The notes: generated from the sequence alone by a model not told the origin. Positions 35,487-49,507 are shown, numbered from the stretch's first letter. The stretch: DNA of 64,000 bases from Gorsachius magnificus (GCA_034008185.1 CM067109.1:33698885-33762884); one strand, 5' to 3'. Numbers and translations: made by a program.

Positions 35487-36942
35487 AAAGTTGTTACAGA
35501 GGTTTAAACAGCCAAAACAGATGATTAACTGTCATAGCAAGCTAAAATTTAGTCTCTCTCTCTCTCTTCAAGAATATTTGGGGGAAAAAAAGAATGTATC
35601 TTTCCTGAAGCTATTTTTCCAGCAAACCAAGCCCTTAGTGACTTTTGCAATAATCTGTAGTTTAAACAAAGCCAGACAATCAAGAGCTCCAGAAGAAAAG
35701 GTAATTTTTTTAAATTGACTATAACTACAGTTTCCGGTTTTTAGACAGGCTTCTTAAACAAGCATGTTTATACAAGTATTTATAAAATAATGATAAATTG
35801 TATGATGTCCATCATTTTGAATGCTATTCAGCTATAGAAGCCCCAGTACAGGAGGGTCAGTTATGTAGCATTATGGAGCATTATTTGGAAGCCATACAAG
35901 TTTAAATTCAGTTTTGGTAGTTAATTTTTTAATTGCAACCAGTATTAAAACATGAAAATTCACTTTTTTTTTTTTTCACATAAATTGGAAACTTATGCTA
36001 GTCAAAAATAAAACTGTTAAAACCCTAGTTGTGCTATACGTGTACATTCAAAGCTTAATTCTCTGAGTCTACTAATTTTATCTCTTCAGCAAAACAAAAA
36101 TCATAACACAAAATCAGTTTGGGATATGGTATTAATTCTCAGCATACCATAACACCAGAATAAGACATGTAAGGCTGCTCACATTTTTTCTCCAACTCTT
36201 TCTTACAAGCACTCTCCAGTATTTCTAGCTTCTCTTCTGTAGTATAAATCCTGAAGAACAAATCTCTGAAATCAGAGAATGTGGAAGTCCAAAGGCAAAG
36301 TGTATCACTGTCATTTTACCTTTTTTTGCTGTCTCCATAAGTATCTTCATGTATTTCCTATTTTCTTCATCAGAAAGAAACCTGCAGGTGTGATTTCATC
36401 TTGATCACTGGTCATAATTCTAGTATTACATGCAAATACAGCAGGACCTAATTCTATTATGAAACCAGAATCAAACACGTCATGTTCCCAGGTGTAATAG
36501 TCTAATTGTAATACAAGAAGTATCTCTTGCATTTCACTACATAGAATCCTTAACAGGAAGTAGCATGATTAGTAGCAGCTCACCTCAGGGTCTCCATCTT
36601 CTCTTACAAAAAAATATTCCCTCATGTGTGATATACTGTACTTGCTGCAATCTTCCTCTGCACCCCAATTTGCTCTTTGTCAGTGCATCAAACTTCCTGC
36701 TGTCAAAAGCATATTATTTTCTTGCCACACTTGCTAAGTTAGTTCCCCTTTTACAGCCAATTCCTGGTTTCTCTTAACAGGAAAGTTCTAACTTTTTGTC
36801 CTCTCTTTTAAGGCTTGTCACAACACTGCTTCTTCCCACCTACAGTTCAGTTCTTGTGTCCTCCTACACACCTAATGAGATGAAAATGCTTATTACAACT
36901 TTCATGGCTTATTGTGCCCCTTCCTTTTTCTCCCTTCCCACC
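35487..36942. other. Unique sequence, no gene recognised
   Basis: A short CT microsatellite (about 35552-35568) and poly-T near 35965-35977. The 90-codon frame at 35446-35718 overlaps the CR1 fragment edge and is not credible. Confidence 0.5.
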
Positions 36943-37640
36943 TTGTAAGAACATAAAACTGAATCAGAAAAGCGTCTAACTAACCCAATATATGATTTCT
37001 AGCACTGACAATAAATGTCTTCCTCAGCAGGAGTGAAAACAGTGCACATGTATATAATTCCCCTCTCAAGTACTCTATCCATTTTGAGCTATTCTCACTC
37101 TGTGATTTCCCAATACAGAGAGAGTTTCTGTATTTCATATCCCATATATATTCATCTTCCAAATTGTTGTCCAGTCTCTCTGGAGAGTCATGTAAACATC
37201 TAGTATGCATAACCATTTTTTGTCTGTGGCATACACATGCTATCTCCATCACAAGGAACTGTCTTCTCTGTTGTTTTGGGTTTTTTTACACCTGTTTCCT
37301 ATTGCCTGTATTGGGTGCATGCACTCATGCTGAAAGAAAAAATGAACAATTAATTTTTGGCCACTGTGTCCATGTAATTCATAATTTTGTAGACGTTTAT
37401 GGTTCTCCCTTAAGTCAGCATTTTTCCAGGCTGAAGTATCAGTTCCTCTTGCAAAAGCTATTCCTTAGTTTTGATCATTCTTTCTGTCCTTCTCAGAAGC
37501 TTTTCTATTTCTCCTGTAGCTATTTTAAGGTGAGAGAGCCAGAACTGTGTACAGGTGTTCGCTGTTCACAACCTTTCTTTGCATCAACAATGAATAAGAC
37601 ACACAATTTGGTGCAGGACCAGAATCTTGGAGTCAAAGCT
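36943..37640 (-). mobile_element. Second ancient CR1-type LINE fragment (minus strand)
   Basis: In plus-strand order it shows 'gtaagaacataaaactgaat' (the 3'-end block of turtle-type CR1, antisense) and 'tctaactaacccaatatatg'. It then has 'cataattttgtagacgttta', 'tttttccaggctgaagtatc' and 'gagccagaactgtgtacagg' near 37544. These blocks match the antisense order of an old CR1 3' half at low identity, with no ATTCTATG tail. The 160-codon frame at 37164-37646 (plus) is antisense to the element and is not a gene. The call rests on recalled consensus patterns. Confidence 0.6.
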
Positions 37641-39149
37641 TCTTAGAAGTGACAAAAACCACCATTAATGTGCCCCATGACACCTTGTTTTTTTCATCTT
37701 CTAAGTCCCTACAACTCAGTTCTAGTCTCAGACAAAATAAAATAAAATCAAAATGCACTAACTTCAAAGGGCTGCTAACGATTGTTCTACATATTCTTCC
37801 CTTCTGTCTGTGTCCTTAGAAACTGCAACTCCATTTTCATTAACTCCTCAGATTCTCCTGAAATCATACTTCTTCTGAATGTTCTTCTGGGTTAGGAATG
37901 TGCCTTCAGCATTCATTCCAACATTGTGCACTCTGGCATGATTCAATGACCACCAGTAATTTAGATGTGTAGATTATTTGGTGTATACGGCACACAGCAC
38001 ACCGTTGGGGATATTAACTGTACATTCAGTCGCTACAATCATTTCACTGACTGTGTTCCACACTGAGCATTGCAACTCTGAGGAAAACGGCAGAAGAGTT
38101 CACTACTAGCTCAGATCAACAGTCAGTGTGACACATGAAAATGTTTTACTCATTATCAATATTGATCTTTATAGCTCTGATGAGTAAAATTTAATTTACA
38201 CTTTTTAAGGTAGTCAGAAGACTTATACTTTAAAACCTTTCTTAGGGTAGCCCCATTTAAGATGATTGTCCTATTCTTATATGTTAGCTTTTGTAAGAAT
38301 GAAAATTTTTTGCTGGGTTGCAAATGATTTTATAGGCAAAGGAATCTGTGGCAAAGTTGACCAAAAAAATATGGAGCTTCCAGGTCCTCAATTAAGACCT
38401 GAAATTGTTTCCTCACTTTTTCTGAAATGAAAGGGAATTGCCATGAAATGAACAAACTTGTCACTTTTTCAAAAAAAAAGAACAAGAGTAGGCAAGTATG
38501 AAGGCAAAAACTGTAAAAGAGAAAAAAAGATGAAAAGACAAGGGGTTTCTTAGTTTTGATGGGCTGAACTGATAATCACTTACCTTTTAGTTTATAACTG
38601 TTGTAATTTGTTTGTAACTTGTAATTTGCCCAACAAATAAAACAAATGTTATATGAAAAAAATATATAGAAAACCACTAATATAGAAAATAGTTATGTTA
38701 GCATTTGTATACATAATTTTGGATTAAAGCTCAGGAATATTCTTTCAGATAAAACATGTTCAGGGATGCATTTTTCTTTTCCTGCAGTGAAACACTGTAA
38801 ATTCAGAATTCATCCAATTATACCCCACAAAACCACCTGAAATGTTTCTGCAAAAATTATCTTTATCCTTCCTATCAGGCAGGCTAAAATTAAAATATTG
38901 GCAAAAAGAAAAAATTTGAAAATGTTTATTCAGGGAAGTGTAAAGTTTTTTCCCGTCTGTGTAACAATTTAGTGTAGTACCACCATTTATTTTCCATTAG
39001 CTAGAAGTTTATGAAGTAATATAAATATCATCTGAGCCCAGGTAACCATTTTTTCTCTTGTGTTCTTGTTTACAGGGGGATATCAAAGCAGTTTTAAATG
39101 GCTTAGTTCTCCAGGACAGTATTATATACTGTTTATAGTCAGAGTATAG
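37641..39149. other. Unique AT-rich sequence, no gene recognised
   Basis: I recognise no repeats or exons. A- and T-runs are common (for example 38470-38480). Confidence 0.5.
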
Positions 39150-41324
39150 TCAGGACCCTACATTTTAGGAAAGCAAACTTCCAGCTCTTCAAGGACATAG
39201 TCAGAAGGACTCCCTGGGAAACGGTCCACAGGAACAGGGGAACAGAACAGAAATGGCAGATCTTTAAGGATGTGTTCCACAGAGCACAAGAGCTCTCGAT
39301 CCCCAGGTGTAAGAAATCAGGCAGTGAAGGGAAGAAACTGGCATGGCTGAGCCAAGAGATGCTGGTCAAACTAAGGAGGAAGAGGGAACTGCACAGGCAG
39401 TGGAAGCAGGAACAGGTATCCTGAGAAGAGTATAGGGATGCTGCCTGTTTGTGTAGGGATGGGGTCAGGAAGGCCAAGGTGCAGCTGGAGATAAACCTGG
39501 CAAGGGATGCAAAGAATAACAAGTAGAGCTTCTACAGGTGTGTCAGCCAGAAAAGGATGGTTAAAGAAAGCATACCACCACTGATTAGTGAGACTGGTAA
39601 ACTGGTAACAGCAGATGAGGAGAAGGCTGAGGTACTCAACAACTTTTTTGCCTCAGTCTTCACTGGCAACCTTTCTCCTCACCCCTCCTAAGTCAATGGA
39701 CAGCATGAGGGGGACCAGGAGGGTAAAATCTCTCCCACCGTAAGAGAAGATCAGGTTCATGACCACATGAGGAACCTGAACACACACTAAGTCCATGGGA
39801 CCTGATGAGATGCATCCCAGAGTCCTGAGGGAATTGGCCGATGTAGTCCCCAAGCCACTCTCCATGATATTTGAAAAGTCATGGCAGTCAGGTGAAGTCC
39901 CTGGTGACTGGAAGAAGGGAAACATTGTGCCCATTTTCAAAAAGGCTAGAAAGGAAGATCCTGGGAACTACCGACCTGTCAGCCTCACCTCTGTGCCTAG
40001 GAAGATCATGGAACAGATCCTCCTAGAAGCTATGCTGAGGCACATGGAGGCCAGGGAGATAATTCGACATAGCCAGCATGGCTTCACCAAGGGCAAGTCC
40101 TGCCTGACAAACCTAGTGTCTTTCTATGATGGTGTGACAGCATCAGTGGACAAGGGAAAACCAATGGACGTCATCTATCTGGACTTCTGTAAAGCCTTTG
40201 ACATGGTCCCCCACAACATCCTTCTCTCTAAATTGGAGAGCTATGGATTTGATGGGTGGACTGTTTGGTGGATAAGGAATTGGCTGGATGGTTGCATCCA
40301 GAGGGTAGTGGTCAAAAGCTCAATGTCTGGATGGAGACCGGTGGTGTCCCTCAGGGGTCCGTACTGGGACTGGTGTTGTTTAATATATTCATCAGTGACA
40401 TAGGCAGTGAGATCGAGTGCACCCTCAGCAACTTTGCAGATGACACCAAGCTGAGTGGTGCAGTTGATATGCCAGAAGGACGGGATGTCATCCAGAGAGA
40501 CCTGGACAAGCTGGAGAGGTGGGCCTGTGTGAACCTCATGAGGTTCAACAAGGCCAAGTGCAAGGTCACGCACCTGGGTCAGGATAACCCCCAGCATCAA
40601 CACAGGCTGGGGGAAGAAAGGATTGAGAGCAGCCCTGCCAAGAGGGACTTGGGGGTACTGATGGACGAAAAGCTGGACATGAGCCGGCAATGTGCGCTGG
40701 CAGCCCAGAAGGCCAACTGTACTCTGGGCTGCATCAGGAGAAGCGTGTCCAGCAGGGCAGGGAAGGTGATTCTGCCCCTCTACTCTGCTCTGGTGAGACC
40801 TCCCCTGGAGTACTGTGTCCAGCTCTGGAGCCCTCAGCACAAGAAGCACATGGAACTGTTGGAGCAGGTCCAGAGGAGGGATACTAAAATGATCTGAGGG
40901 CTGGAGCACCTCTCCTATGAGGACAGGCTGAGAGAGTTGGGGTTGTTCAGCCTGGAGAAGAGAAGGCTGCGGGGAGACCTGATTACGGCCTTTCAGTACC
41001 TAAAGGGAGTCTATAGGAAAGACAGGGAAAATCTTTTTAGTAGGGCCAGCTGTGACAGGACAAGGGCTAATGGTTTTAAACTGAAGCAGGGTAGGTTTAG
41101 ACTAGATATAAGGAAAAAATTCTTTACGGTGAGGGTGGTAAAACACTGGAACGGGTTGCCGAGAGAGGTAGTGGAGTCCCCATCCCTGGAAACATTCAAG
41201 ACCAGGTTGGATGGGGCGCTGAGCAACCTGATCTAGTTAGCGGTGTTCCTGCTCACTGCAGGGGTGTTGGGCTAGATGACCTCTAAAGGTCCCTTCCAAC
41301 GCAAAGCATTCTATGATTCTATGA
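39150..41324 (+). mobile_element. CR1 LINE, 2.2 kb, 5'-truncated, ORF2 broken
   Basis: The longest CR1 copy here. It starts in the endonuclease-RT linker ('cattttaggaaagcaaactt', 39161) and ends with tail ATTCTATGATTCTATGAT. The RT frame at 39795-40403 shows '[19 protein letters not shown]', '[18 protein letters not shown]' and '[13 protein letters not shown]'. A shift near 40335-40345 moves the reading into the frame at 40256-40897, with '[10 protein letters not shown]', 'LFNIFISDI' and the catalytic 'NFADDTKLS' (about 40430-40456). That frame ends at TGA 40898-40900 in place of a conserved Arg codon, then reopens as 40937-41236 with the C-terminal '[20 protein letters not shown]'. Further stops disrupt the linker. 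It is inactive and carries no ORF1. Confidence 0.96.
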
Positions 41325-42719
41325 TATGCAATATTAGAGAATGTATACTACTAATACAGTATATTTGTACTTTTCACTGATAGAAACAGTGGCAGCATTT
41401 AATTAATGTGTTATATTGATAACAGTAGAGAGAGGTTACCCCATACTACCATGAGCAGTGACAAATTTTTACTCTTTCAGTACTTAGAGACAAAAACTAT
41501 CCAGAACTTTTCGTAATCCTGGCAATATGTCTGATACCATTGAAGTAGCAATTGTAAGGTTCAGAATAATCTTCTCCAGTTCCATCATAGTCTTCAAAAT
41601 TCCACCTATATTTTATTCATTTTTCCAAATTAAAGACATACTTAAAATACTCTGATTTGTTATATTTGGCTGTGCTTAAAGTGACATGGGCAAAATTCCT
41701 GTGAGAAACTTGAAACAGAGAAATTAACATATTTTACAGGTTAATGCACTTTGCTCTACTCCAGCAACAAGCTGCACTCCAGTGCTAAAATGGAGGGAAA
41801 GAGAATGACTTCCATTCTATTGAACTAGTTGGTCTGAGGCTGACCACAGTTGCCTATATATGGAAATATAATATTTCTCCATCCTTGAATGCTACATACT
41901 CATATAGCTCTGTAAGGTCTTATACACACATTTTAAAGACACAAAAAGCTGTCAACATAAAATGCTTTTTCATAATATGTGTGTTTCTATTTTCCTGCTG
42001 TTTTCTTCTCTTCTTTTCCCAGACTGATTCCCATGTGCCCATCTAGCTTGTAGGATGAGATAGCTGTAAGACACTAACCCTTTCAAACTCAAAAAACAGG
42101 TGTTGGAAAGTAAAGAACTTACTTATGGGTGTTGAAATAGCAGTGCATGGTGGGGAAAGGGAAGCAAATAATAGCAGCTGTGTCCCACAAGCAGAACAGA
42201 TGCTAAATGTTTGTGCCTTAACACCTATTGGAGGCTGGCAAACATGTTTGCTGTGTTGTCTTTATTATGTACCAGTCAGAAGGAAAAATATCAGATGGTG
42301 GAATAGAAGGAAAAAGAACATGGTTCCCCAGCAAAGGAAAGATCCTACATTAAGCACACTCTTTCTTTGCTTTCTTAGTTTTCCATTAAACCCTACTTCA
42401 TTTCAGTTTAAATAACCAGTAAACAGTTCATTATAGCACTATATCAACTAACATATGTATGCTTTGATTTTCACTTGGAATTATATAAAGCAGCAGGTCT
42501 TTTATCCTCTTTATCCTCCATGAAGTGATTTGTAATACAAGAGGCAATGGTTGCCAATTAATTTAAATTTTTGTGAATACTTGGATTTAATATGTATTTA
42601 TGTGAAGAGACTCCCTGATCTGGTACAGCCCTCTGACTACTATCCGCTCTTGATTGTACAGGCAAGCAGCGATGAGATTCCAGAGAGAAGCCCCAAATCG
42701 ATCAAAAGGGACTTCAGGG
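41325..42719. other. Unique sequence, no gene recognised
   Basis: AT-rich with no exon recognised. The 96-codon frame at 42125-42415 has no domain. Confidence 0.5.
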
Positions 42720-43092
42720 CAGTCTGGAGAAGAGGAGGCTGAGGGGAGACCTGATCGCCCTCTACAACTACCTGAAAGGAGGCTGTAGCGAGGTGGGGGT
42801 CAGTCTCTTCTCCCTGGTAACAGATGATAGGACAAGGGGGAATGGTTTGAAGTTGTGCTAGGGCAGGTTTAGGTTAGACATTAGGAAAAACTTCTTCACC
42901 GAGGGGGTTGTCAGGCTCTGGAATGGGCTGCCCAGGGAGGTGGTAGAGTCCTCATCCCTTGAGGTATTTAAAAGAAGGATAGATGAGGTGCTTAGGGACA
43001 TGGTTTAGTGGTGGGATGACAGGGTTAGGTTAACGGTTGGACTCGATGATCTTAAAGGTCTTTTCCAACCAAAGTGATTCTATGATTCTATG
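42720..43092 (+). mobile_element. CR1 LINE 3' end, plus strand
   Basis: It starts at 'cagtctggagaagaggaggc' (ORF2 C-terminus) and contains 'ctacaactacctgaaaggag' and 'aggttagacattaggaaaaa'. It ends with the 3' UTR 'ttggactcgatgatcttaaa' and tail GATTCTATGATTCTATG. It is close in sequence to the minus-strand copy at 29911-30370, with an in-frame TAG inside the C-terminal block ('ttgtgctagggcagg', about 42859). Confidence 0.95.
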
Positions 43093-43727
43093 CTGTACAT
43101 TCTTTCAGCTCATAATATATCTGTGCAGGTCCCCTGTTGATAACTAACAGCTTTGACAGAATTTTATGGTGTATTTTGGAATTTCATTAATTGTCCCAGA
43201 GAATTAAGTTAGATGGAGGGGAGAGTGTGGTAGCAGCTGTGCAGGTGGGTTTTTTAAAGGAAAGCAGAAGAATTAACTCATGAAACAAAGGAGGTTGCTT
43301 ACTATAAATGCAATGCTTTTTAGTTTTTTAAGAATAATTTCAACTCTGTCCCTCATATTTTTTTGAAGTGTTGGTAATGGTTTAGACAGCATGTGTTTTT
43401 TGGTAACACCTCCACTAGAATCTGACAGATGTTTAGCAAGAATATAGCTTTATTCTTGGTGTAGTTCCTCCAGAAATGAAAAGTACTATTAATGAATTAG
43501 AGAAATAATTACAGTATTCTGTAAAAATACTAGTGATGATAGTGGTAAGGAAGGGAAAAAGGTAATAAAAGGAACTTTTCTAGGTCAATCCAAACATTCC
43601 CCATGAAGTACAGACTTCAGCAATTTCTCCTGAAGACCATTTGTACCTCCGGGTATAACTTAGTCCTGCCATTTTTAGGTGTTGTAAGCATTGAAACTAA
43701 GTATGGTATTTAGTCATCAGGTAATTC

Positions 43728-43751
43728 AATAAAATAATAATTTATTTTATT
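43728..43751. repeat. AT-rich hairpin, 9-bp arms
   Basis: AATAAAATA (43728-43736) and TATTTTATT (43743-43751) are exact reverse complements around a 6-base loop, within an AT-only tract that extends to about 43800. Confidence 0.85.
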
Positions 43752-46700
43752 AATAAATATAGTATAATAAACTATAATAAGCTATATCTAAGATATTTAT
43801 TAGAGTGTCACAATTGTTACAGGATAGGAGATCAAATGATGATATAATGAAAAGCTTGACAGCGAAAAAGGGCCTGGATTTTATTGTTATGCCTGTGCTT
43901 ACATGTCTCAGACACAGTTCTGTTTTTAGTAAAGACTGATGGTGAAAAACAGAGACTAGCTCTTTTCTTGTTTATGAAGTGGTTCAAGCTTTTAATGTAT
44001 TTCATAACACGTTAAAATTAATATATGCTGTAAGGACTATGCACAAATGTTAATGACACTGAGCAGGATTATTATTATGTCATTAGTCACAAAACTCTTA
44101 CTACTATAACAGTAACTATCCCTCTTTTTTCCCTACTCAGGAGAAAGCAGTCAAATGTCCCTTCCTAAAAAATAGCACATCCTACTATGATGAAGTAAAA
44201 TTCAAGATTTTAAATAACTGTTTTTTTCTTGTCTTCATGATCAAATTCTTTACTGTGAGGGGTTTCTGCTTACAGATCAAAGATAGTTATTGCTGAATTA
44301 AGGTATAATCAAATAACCCTGATCCTCCCACTTTGCCTTGTCCATGCATCTAGATAGAAATAAAATTACAAGTAAGCTTTCCCAACTTAACAGGTGAAGA
44401 TTACCTTCTTGCCTGTGGCAGTCAGTTCTATGTGAATTTCAAATATTCCCTCGGGGTATTAATGTACATAGCTAGTTTACACTGATCGGCTAAAACAGAT
44501 GCCCTAATCAGATACACAAGGACACTGGAACTGAAATAAGAAAGCAAGTGTCCTCTTGGGAATACAATCTCAGGATAACTCTTCATTATTGTTATCAGTC
44601 TTACAATCTGAAAGTCACATTCAGAATATTATTTATTACACCTTCCTATGGATTTTAACAGAGTATGCAAAAGGTGAACTGAAAAACTTGTAACCGAACA
44701 AATCTTTGGTTCAAAGTCTTTTTGACCTTTAACAGCTGAAAATAATACCTGAAATAGAAACTTCCAAAATTTTGAAGTTTGAAGAAAAATGAAATATCAC
44801 TAACAAGAGCTCTCTATAACCTCTGTTTGCATTTCAAAGGAGTCCCATTGCTATTTCGGGGCAATCTTCCTTCCTTCTCTTTCTCCGTTTTTTCACATAC
44901 ATGCAGAACTATGCAGAGCGGGAAGGAGACACCCAGAGAGAATGGTGTCTTTTGGATAGCATAATTACCTGATAGATGTCAACCATTGTAACAGTTGTTT
45001 AAAATTCATTTTCCTGCTAGAGTAGATGGACTAATACAATATCCCACACAGAAACCAAGTTCTTCTGTGCTTTATATAAATAGTGTGGAAAATAACCTGT
45101 GGCCAGGCCATAAAGACTCAGATGTTTACAGTGGGAATTGAAATACCTGCTAATCAATGATCCTCCTGGCTAACTATAAAGGCCTTGTAAATACCAAAAG
45201 CATCTGCATTTTCTTACTTATTTTTCCCAAATACCTACAGTATCACCACTTCACATACTCAGAAGTGCCTCTGTCTGGGCAAGATAGTTCCCTCCTCTTG
45301 AGGCTCCTCTACCAAGCAGATTTGTCTGCTGCACATTTCAAGGAAGCAGAATTGGCACCCATCTCCAAGGGTGGATTACTTAGAATGGATGTAGATAGTG
45401 GCAGGCATTAACATATACTCAGTATTTCTTATTTGCAATGTCCAGACAGCTCCCTGTTCTGAATGCTAAATTGTTTTAGAACAGCATGCTAAAGCTCCTA
45501 ACCATGCATTGGCTAAGAAAGGCATTTAACCTGGCTATCTTATGGATTCCACTATAAGAGGAAGCATTAAAAAAGTTAAGAATGGAAGTTATCTATGCCA
45601 TAGTGTCCAAGACTGAGCTTTGTTCTTATCACCATGTCTTCTTCTAACTAAACCAATTTCACCAGTTAAGGAGGTTTGGATTATGGGAAAGTTTTCTGAC
45701 AAGCATGTTCAACAGCTCTTTCACACTTGCATTTACTACTTTCAGGCCAAAAATGTATTTCAGTGGGGCTGCTGTACTACGTATCCTTCCACTATGAAAT
45801 TTAGTTGCTAGTATTTACACACTCTTAAAATTAACCCTTAGTGTTTATTGCCAGTTTTTGTTGCTCTTCCTTTCTCAAGGATGCCTTGTTTTCCTCTCAA
45901 GATAAATGGAAAATATAACATATTTTAAATTTTAAAGCCATCAGATTTGTGGTTTATGTTCAAACCTGAGGTAAGAGTGAGAGAAAAAAAAGTAGACTGG
46001 CCTGTAAGTGCAGGCTGACCCAAGGAGGCAAAAGCAGTTCATAATGCCTCTTCGTTGTCGGCATCATAACATCTTCCACTTCAAATTATTATCGAAAGAG
46101 TCAGAAGTTCTTTGGATTCTCTAATTATTAATTTTTAACAAAAAGCATTTGTAAGTTTGAATAACAACTTTTAATTAAAAATTAAAAAAAAAGAAATCGT
46201 AACTTTTAAAAACAGAACATATTTTGTAGTATGCTTATGTAGTATGTTAAAATAGTACACAGTACAACTGATATTTCTAGAAATTTTAATTTTAATTAAA
46301 TAAGCAATCTCTGATTCCCATTCCCCTCCTTGAAATAAACTAAGAGTGAGCAATTTTACATTCTATTATCTATTGTCTCAGACAACAGATGGATCAATAC
46401 TTCCACATATCTCAAGTTTCCCACTTTGCTGTGGAGACAATTTACTGAAGAAAAGTGAAGTGAAATCTAAATTACAAGTCTTGAAGTACTCTGCTTAATT
46501 ACATACAGACAGATTAAATGTAACAAAATAGCAGGTGATGTGGTTCTCAGGTACAGTAGGCCCCAACTGTTTTATATATTTATGGCTTTTTTATTCCCAT
46601 AAATTCATAATAGTTCCTAATTTAGAAGTCTAAAAGATGAGATACAAGTCTTAGACTTATTCTATATTTAGGAACATTTAGCTCTGAAGAACTAATTTTA

Positions 46701-49507
46701 AGAAGAGATTTTTTTATCTTTTTGACATAGTTCCAAAACTATCTATTTTAAACACTTGTCAGAAGAATTGGGACTTTTTTTTTCCTTACTTACAGCTGAA
46801 ACTGACCTAAGAAACTAATCTGTCTTTACTTTTCTTCTGATCTGAAGTTGCTTAAATGGTAGTTTAACTTGTTCTTTGGGGCATTTAAATTCAGTTTAAA
46901 TACTCATTTAGAATATGTGTGATGAAAGCAGAAGAAGATATTAATCAGGAATGAGGTGTGTTTTGAAATTACCTCTTTTTCATTTACAAATCATTTTGAT
47001 TTCTGCATATGACTCATAATTAGTAAATATGTTCACGTAATTAAATTGATTGAAAAACTGTAAATAAATTATTTCTGCTACATTCAATTGTTTGTGATGT
47101 TGTAGTCCCAGCTTCTGATGACTAAAGCTGAAACTTTTTAAGAAAAACTACAAAATAGATAGCTGATGCCAAATATGAAATTTTAAAATAATTAAAATTT
47201 TTACTGAAAGTAATAAATCTTTAGGAATAAATAACTACTTTTTCCAGTAACTGTCCAAAGGCTTTTGAAAAAGAAACAACATAAACTGACAAGCTAGAGT
47301 GAACTAAATTCATTGCTTTTCTTCTGAATTATGTTTTCATTCCAGAAAAAAAGATGTGTAATTTAGTAAAAGTAAATAGACATAGGCATTCTGTACTAAA
47401 TAGAAGATTCATTCATGACATTGAGCTAACTATTCTCTGCACACAAATAGATTTTGTAATGTATTTTATTATAAAATACAATTCAGATGAAACAACAAAA
47501 AATACAAGGGGACAAATACACAGAAGTACTCTGAAGAAATAACATGAATAGAGTTAAGCAACAACTCCATGCTACCAAAACATTCTTCACTCAAACTGTA
47601 TAAACAAGTACTGCATGACACTAGTTTAATCACTGAGCAAATAAATGTTCACTTGTGGTAAGTATGACCCCCCTATGCTCAGCATAGTATCCAATTTTAA
47701 TTCATTTTAGGCCTACTCTTTAAATATTACACTGTTTCTTAACTCTTGAGTCTTCCTTGACACTAAACAGCCTTCCTTGGAAATATGTCATTTTACATGA
47801 AGAAAGGTATCAGATGTCTGACATGGACAGGAAACATTCCTGGATATTCTGCAGAGTAGTCTCTAGTGTTTATTGATTACCTTGTATTCAAATGTCTCTT
47901 ACTTAGTTGTTTCTTATTTGGCATTCTTATGGCTTTAGATTTGTATGTATGTTAGCTGATACTGAGTAAGACAAATATTGATATAGCTGGTAACAAACTG
48001 TATGTAAATTATCCTAAGTATGACGACATAAGAATGGTTCACTAAAATGATGGGCAAGGTCATCACCAAAAGAGAAAAAAGCAACTGTTTAGAAAAATTA
48101 TAAAGAAGAGTTTAAATTGATCAATAATCGTGCAAAAGGAGGCAAAAGCTCTCAAAAGTCATATTAACTTCCATCACAGCTCTAGCAGAAATGGAAGACA
48201 AACATGGAAATAGTTTCACCGTATCCTTGAAAGCAAATGGAAAGACAAGTGTTTTTAATCTTAAACTGAACACAGTACTCACACACAAGAAGATGAAAGT
48301 TTGGTCTGGGAAACTTAAAGCCACTGTCAGAAAGCTAAACAATAAGTTTGGGAAGTAATGGCTGCAAATCTTATCCAGACTAAATACTCAAGACATATAT
48401 GAAACATGAAAGATGGAATTAAATGCAGGAGAATGAAACAGAAAAGTTATCTATACATTGACTGGAAAGGGAATATAAATATAATGAGTGGAGTAGCCAT
48501 ATTATTCCCTACTGCCTTCCATCCTGCCATCCCCAGAAATTCCTTTACAGTGTTATCTGAACTAAAATCCCAGTGCCAACAAGAGCAGATCTTGAGGAGA
48601 TAGTTTCAGTCTCCCTATTTATGAGCTACCTTCATCACTAAACAAAACAAGTTACAACTCCTGCATTTCATCAGTTTTCGGAAAGCCCTTGATAACAGCA
48701 GACACTGGTAATCCTAATTCCTTTATGAAAAAGATCTATATTTTCTAGAACCTTCAAAAAGATATCAAAGGTACTGTGAATTCATCAGTTCTGCTTAGTG
48801 CGTACTACTGCAGTTAAACAAAGATGTGGCTTCACATCATTGTCTGTATTGTCACTTTTCATTTTCCTATGAGACTTCTGGCCTAGAAATATGAATTGTA
48901 AGGATAAGAAGCTGGTTGGAATATGTGAAGATGTCAACTTTGATGATAGTACCTGGACCTTGCCCCTAATGATAAATAAAACACAATGAAAGAACTACTG
49001 CTTAGTCAGAATTGCTTATGAATTCTGATTTTATGACCAGTAAGTCAAAAGCAAAAGTTTAGCTACATAAAAAGACATCAGATAACCCCATTTCTAAAAG
49101 GTAACACACTGCAGAACTATTGCATTTACTTGTCTAGGCAATGCAAATCTGATGGCTACATCTGTAAGTGCATAAGGCAAGCTCCATTTTTAGAAGCTCA
49201 CAGTAACAGGCAAGCATCAATATTAAGCAATGTTCTCAGCATGCACCTATCTGAATAAATCCAAATCATAGAAAGTCAACAAATCCATCCAACAGTTAAA
49301 TTGTTTTCAGTACAGATGCTGGCAGCACAAATTCAGAGTAAAGTGGCCAGATAGGAAAGTGTTATTGAAAGAATTACTTACAAATGTACAAATGGCAGAC
49401 AGATTTGGATATTTAACAAAGTTCTGCTTGGGAAAACAGAAGTAAGTTGACACACAGGGATCTTCTGAGCCACTTAAACTTTCTGAACCAACTTTATAGA
49501 TTAACAG

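Noticed and set aside
37164..37646. 160-codon frame as a host exon
   Set aside because: It is antisense to an old CR1-type fragment with no known domain; kept only as part of that finding.
39139..39522. 127-codon minus-strand frame
   Set aside because: It is antisense to the CR1 endonuclease-RT linker.
40241..40909. 222-codon minus-strand frame, longest in the window
   Set aside because: It is the exact antisense of the CR1 RT region that carries the FADD motif on the plus strand.
17698..41324. CRISPR array or other short-repeat system from the repeated TCATAGAATC units
   Set aside because: These are CR1 tails (2-4 contiguous units without spacers) at LINE 3' ends in a vertebrate genome.
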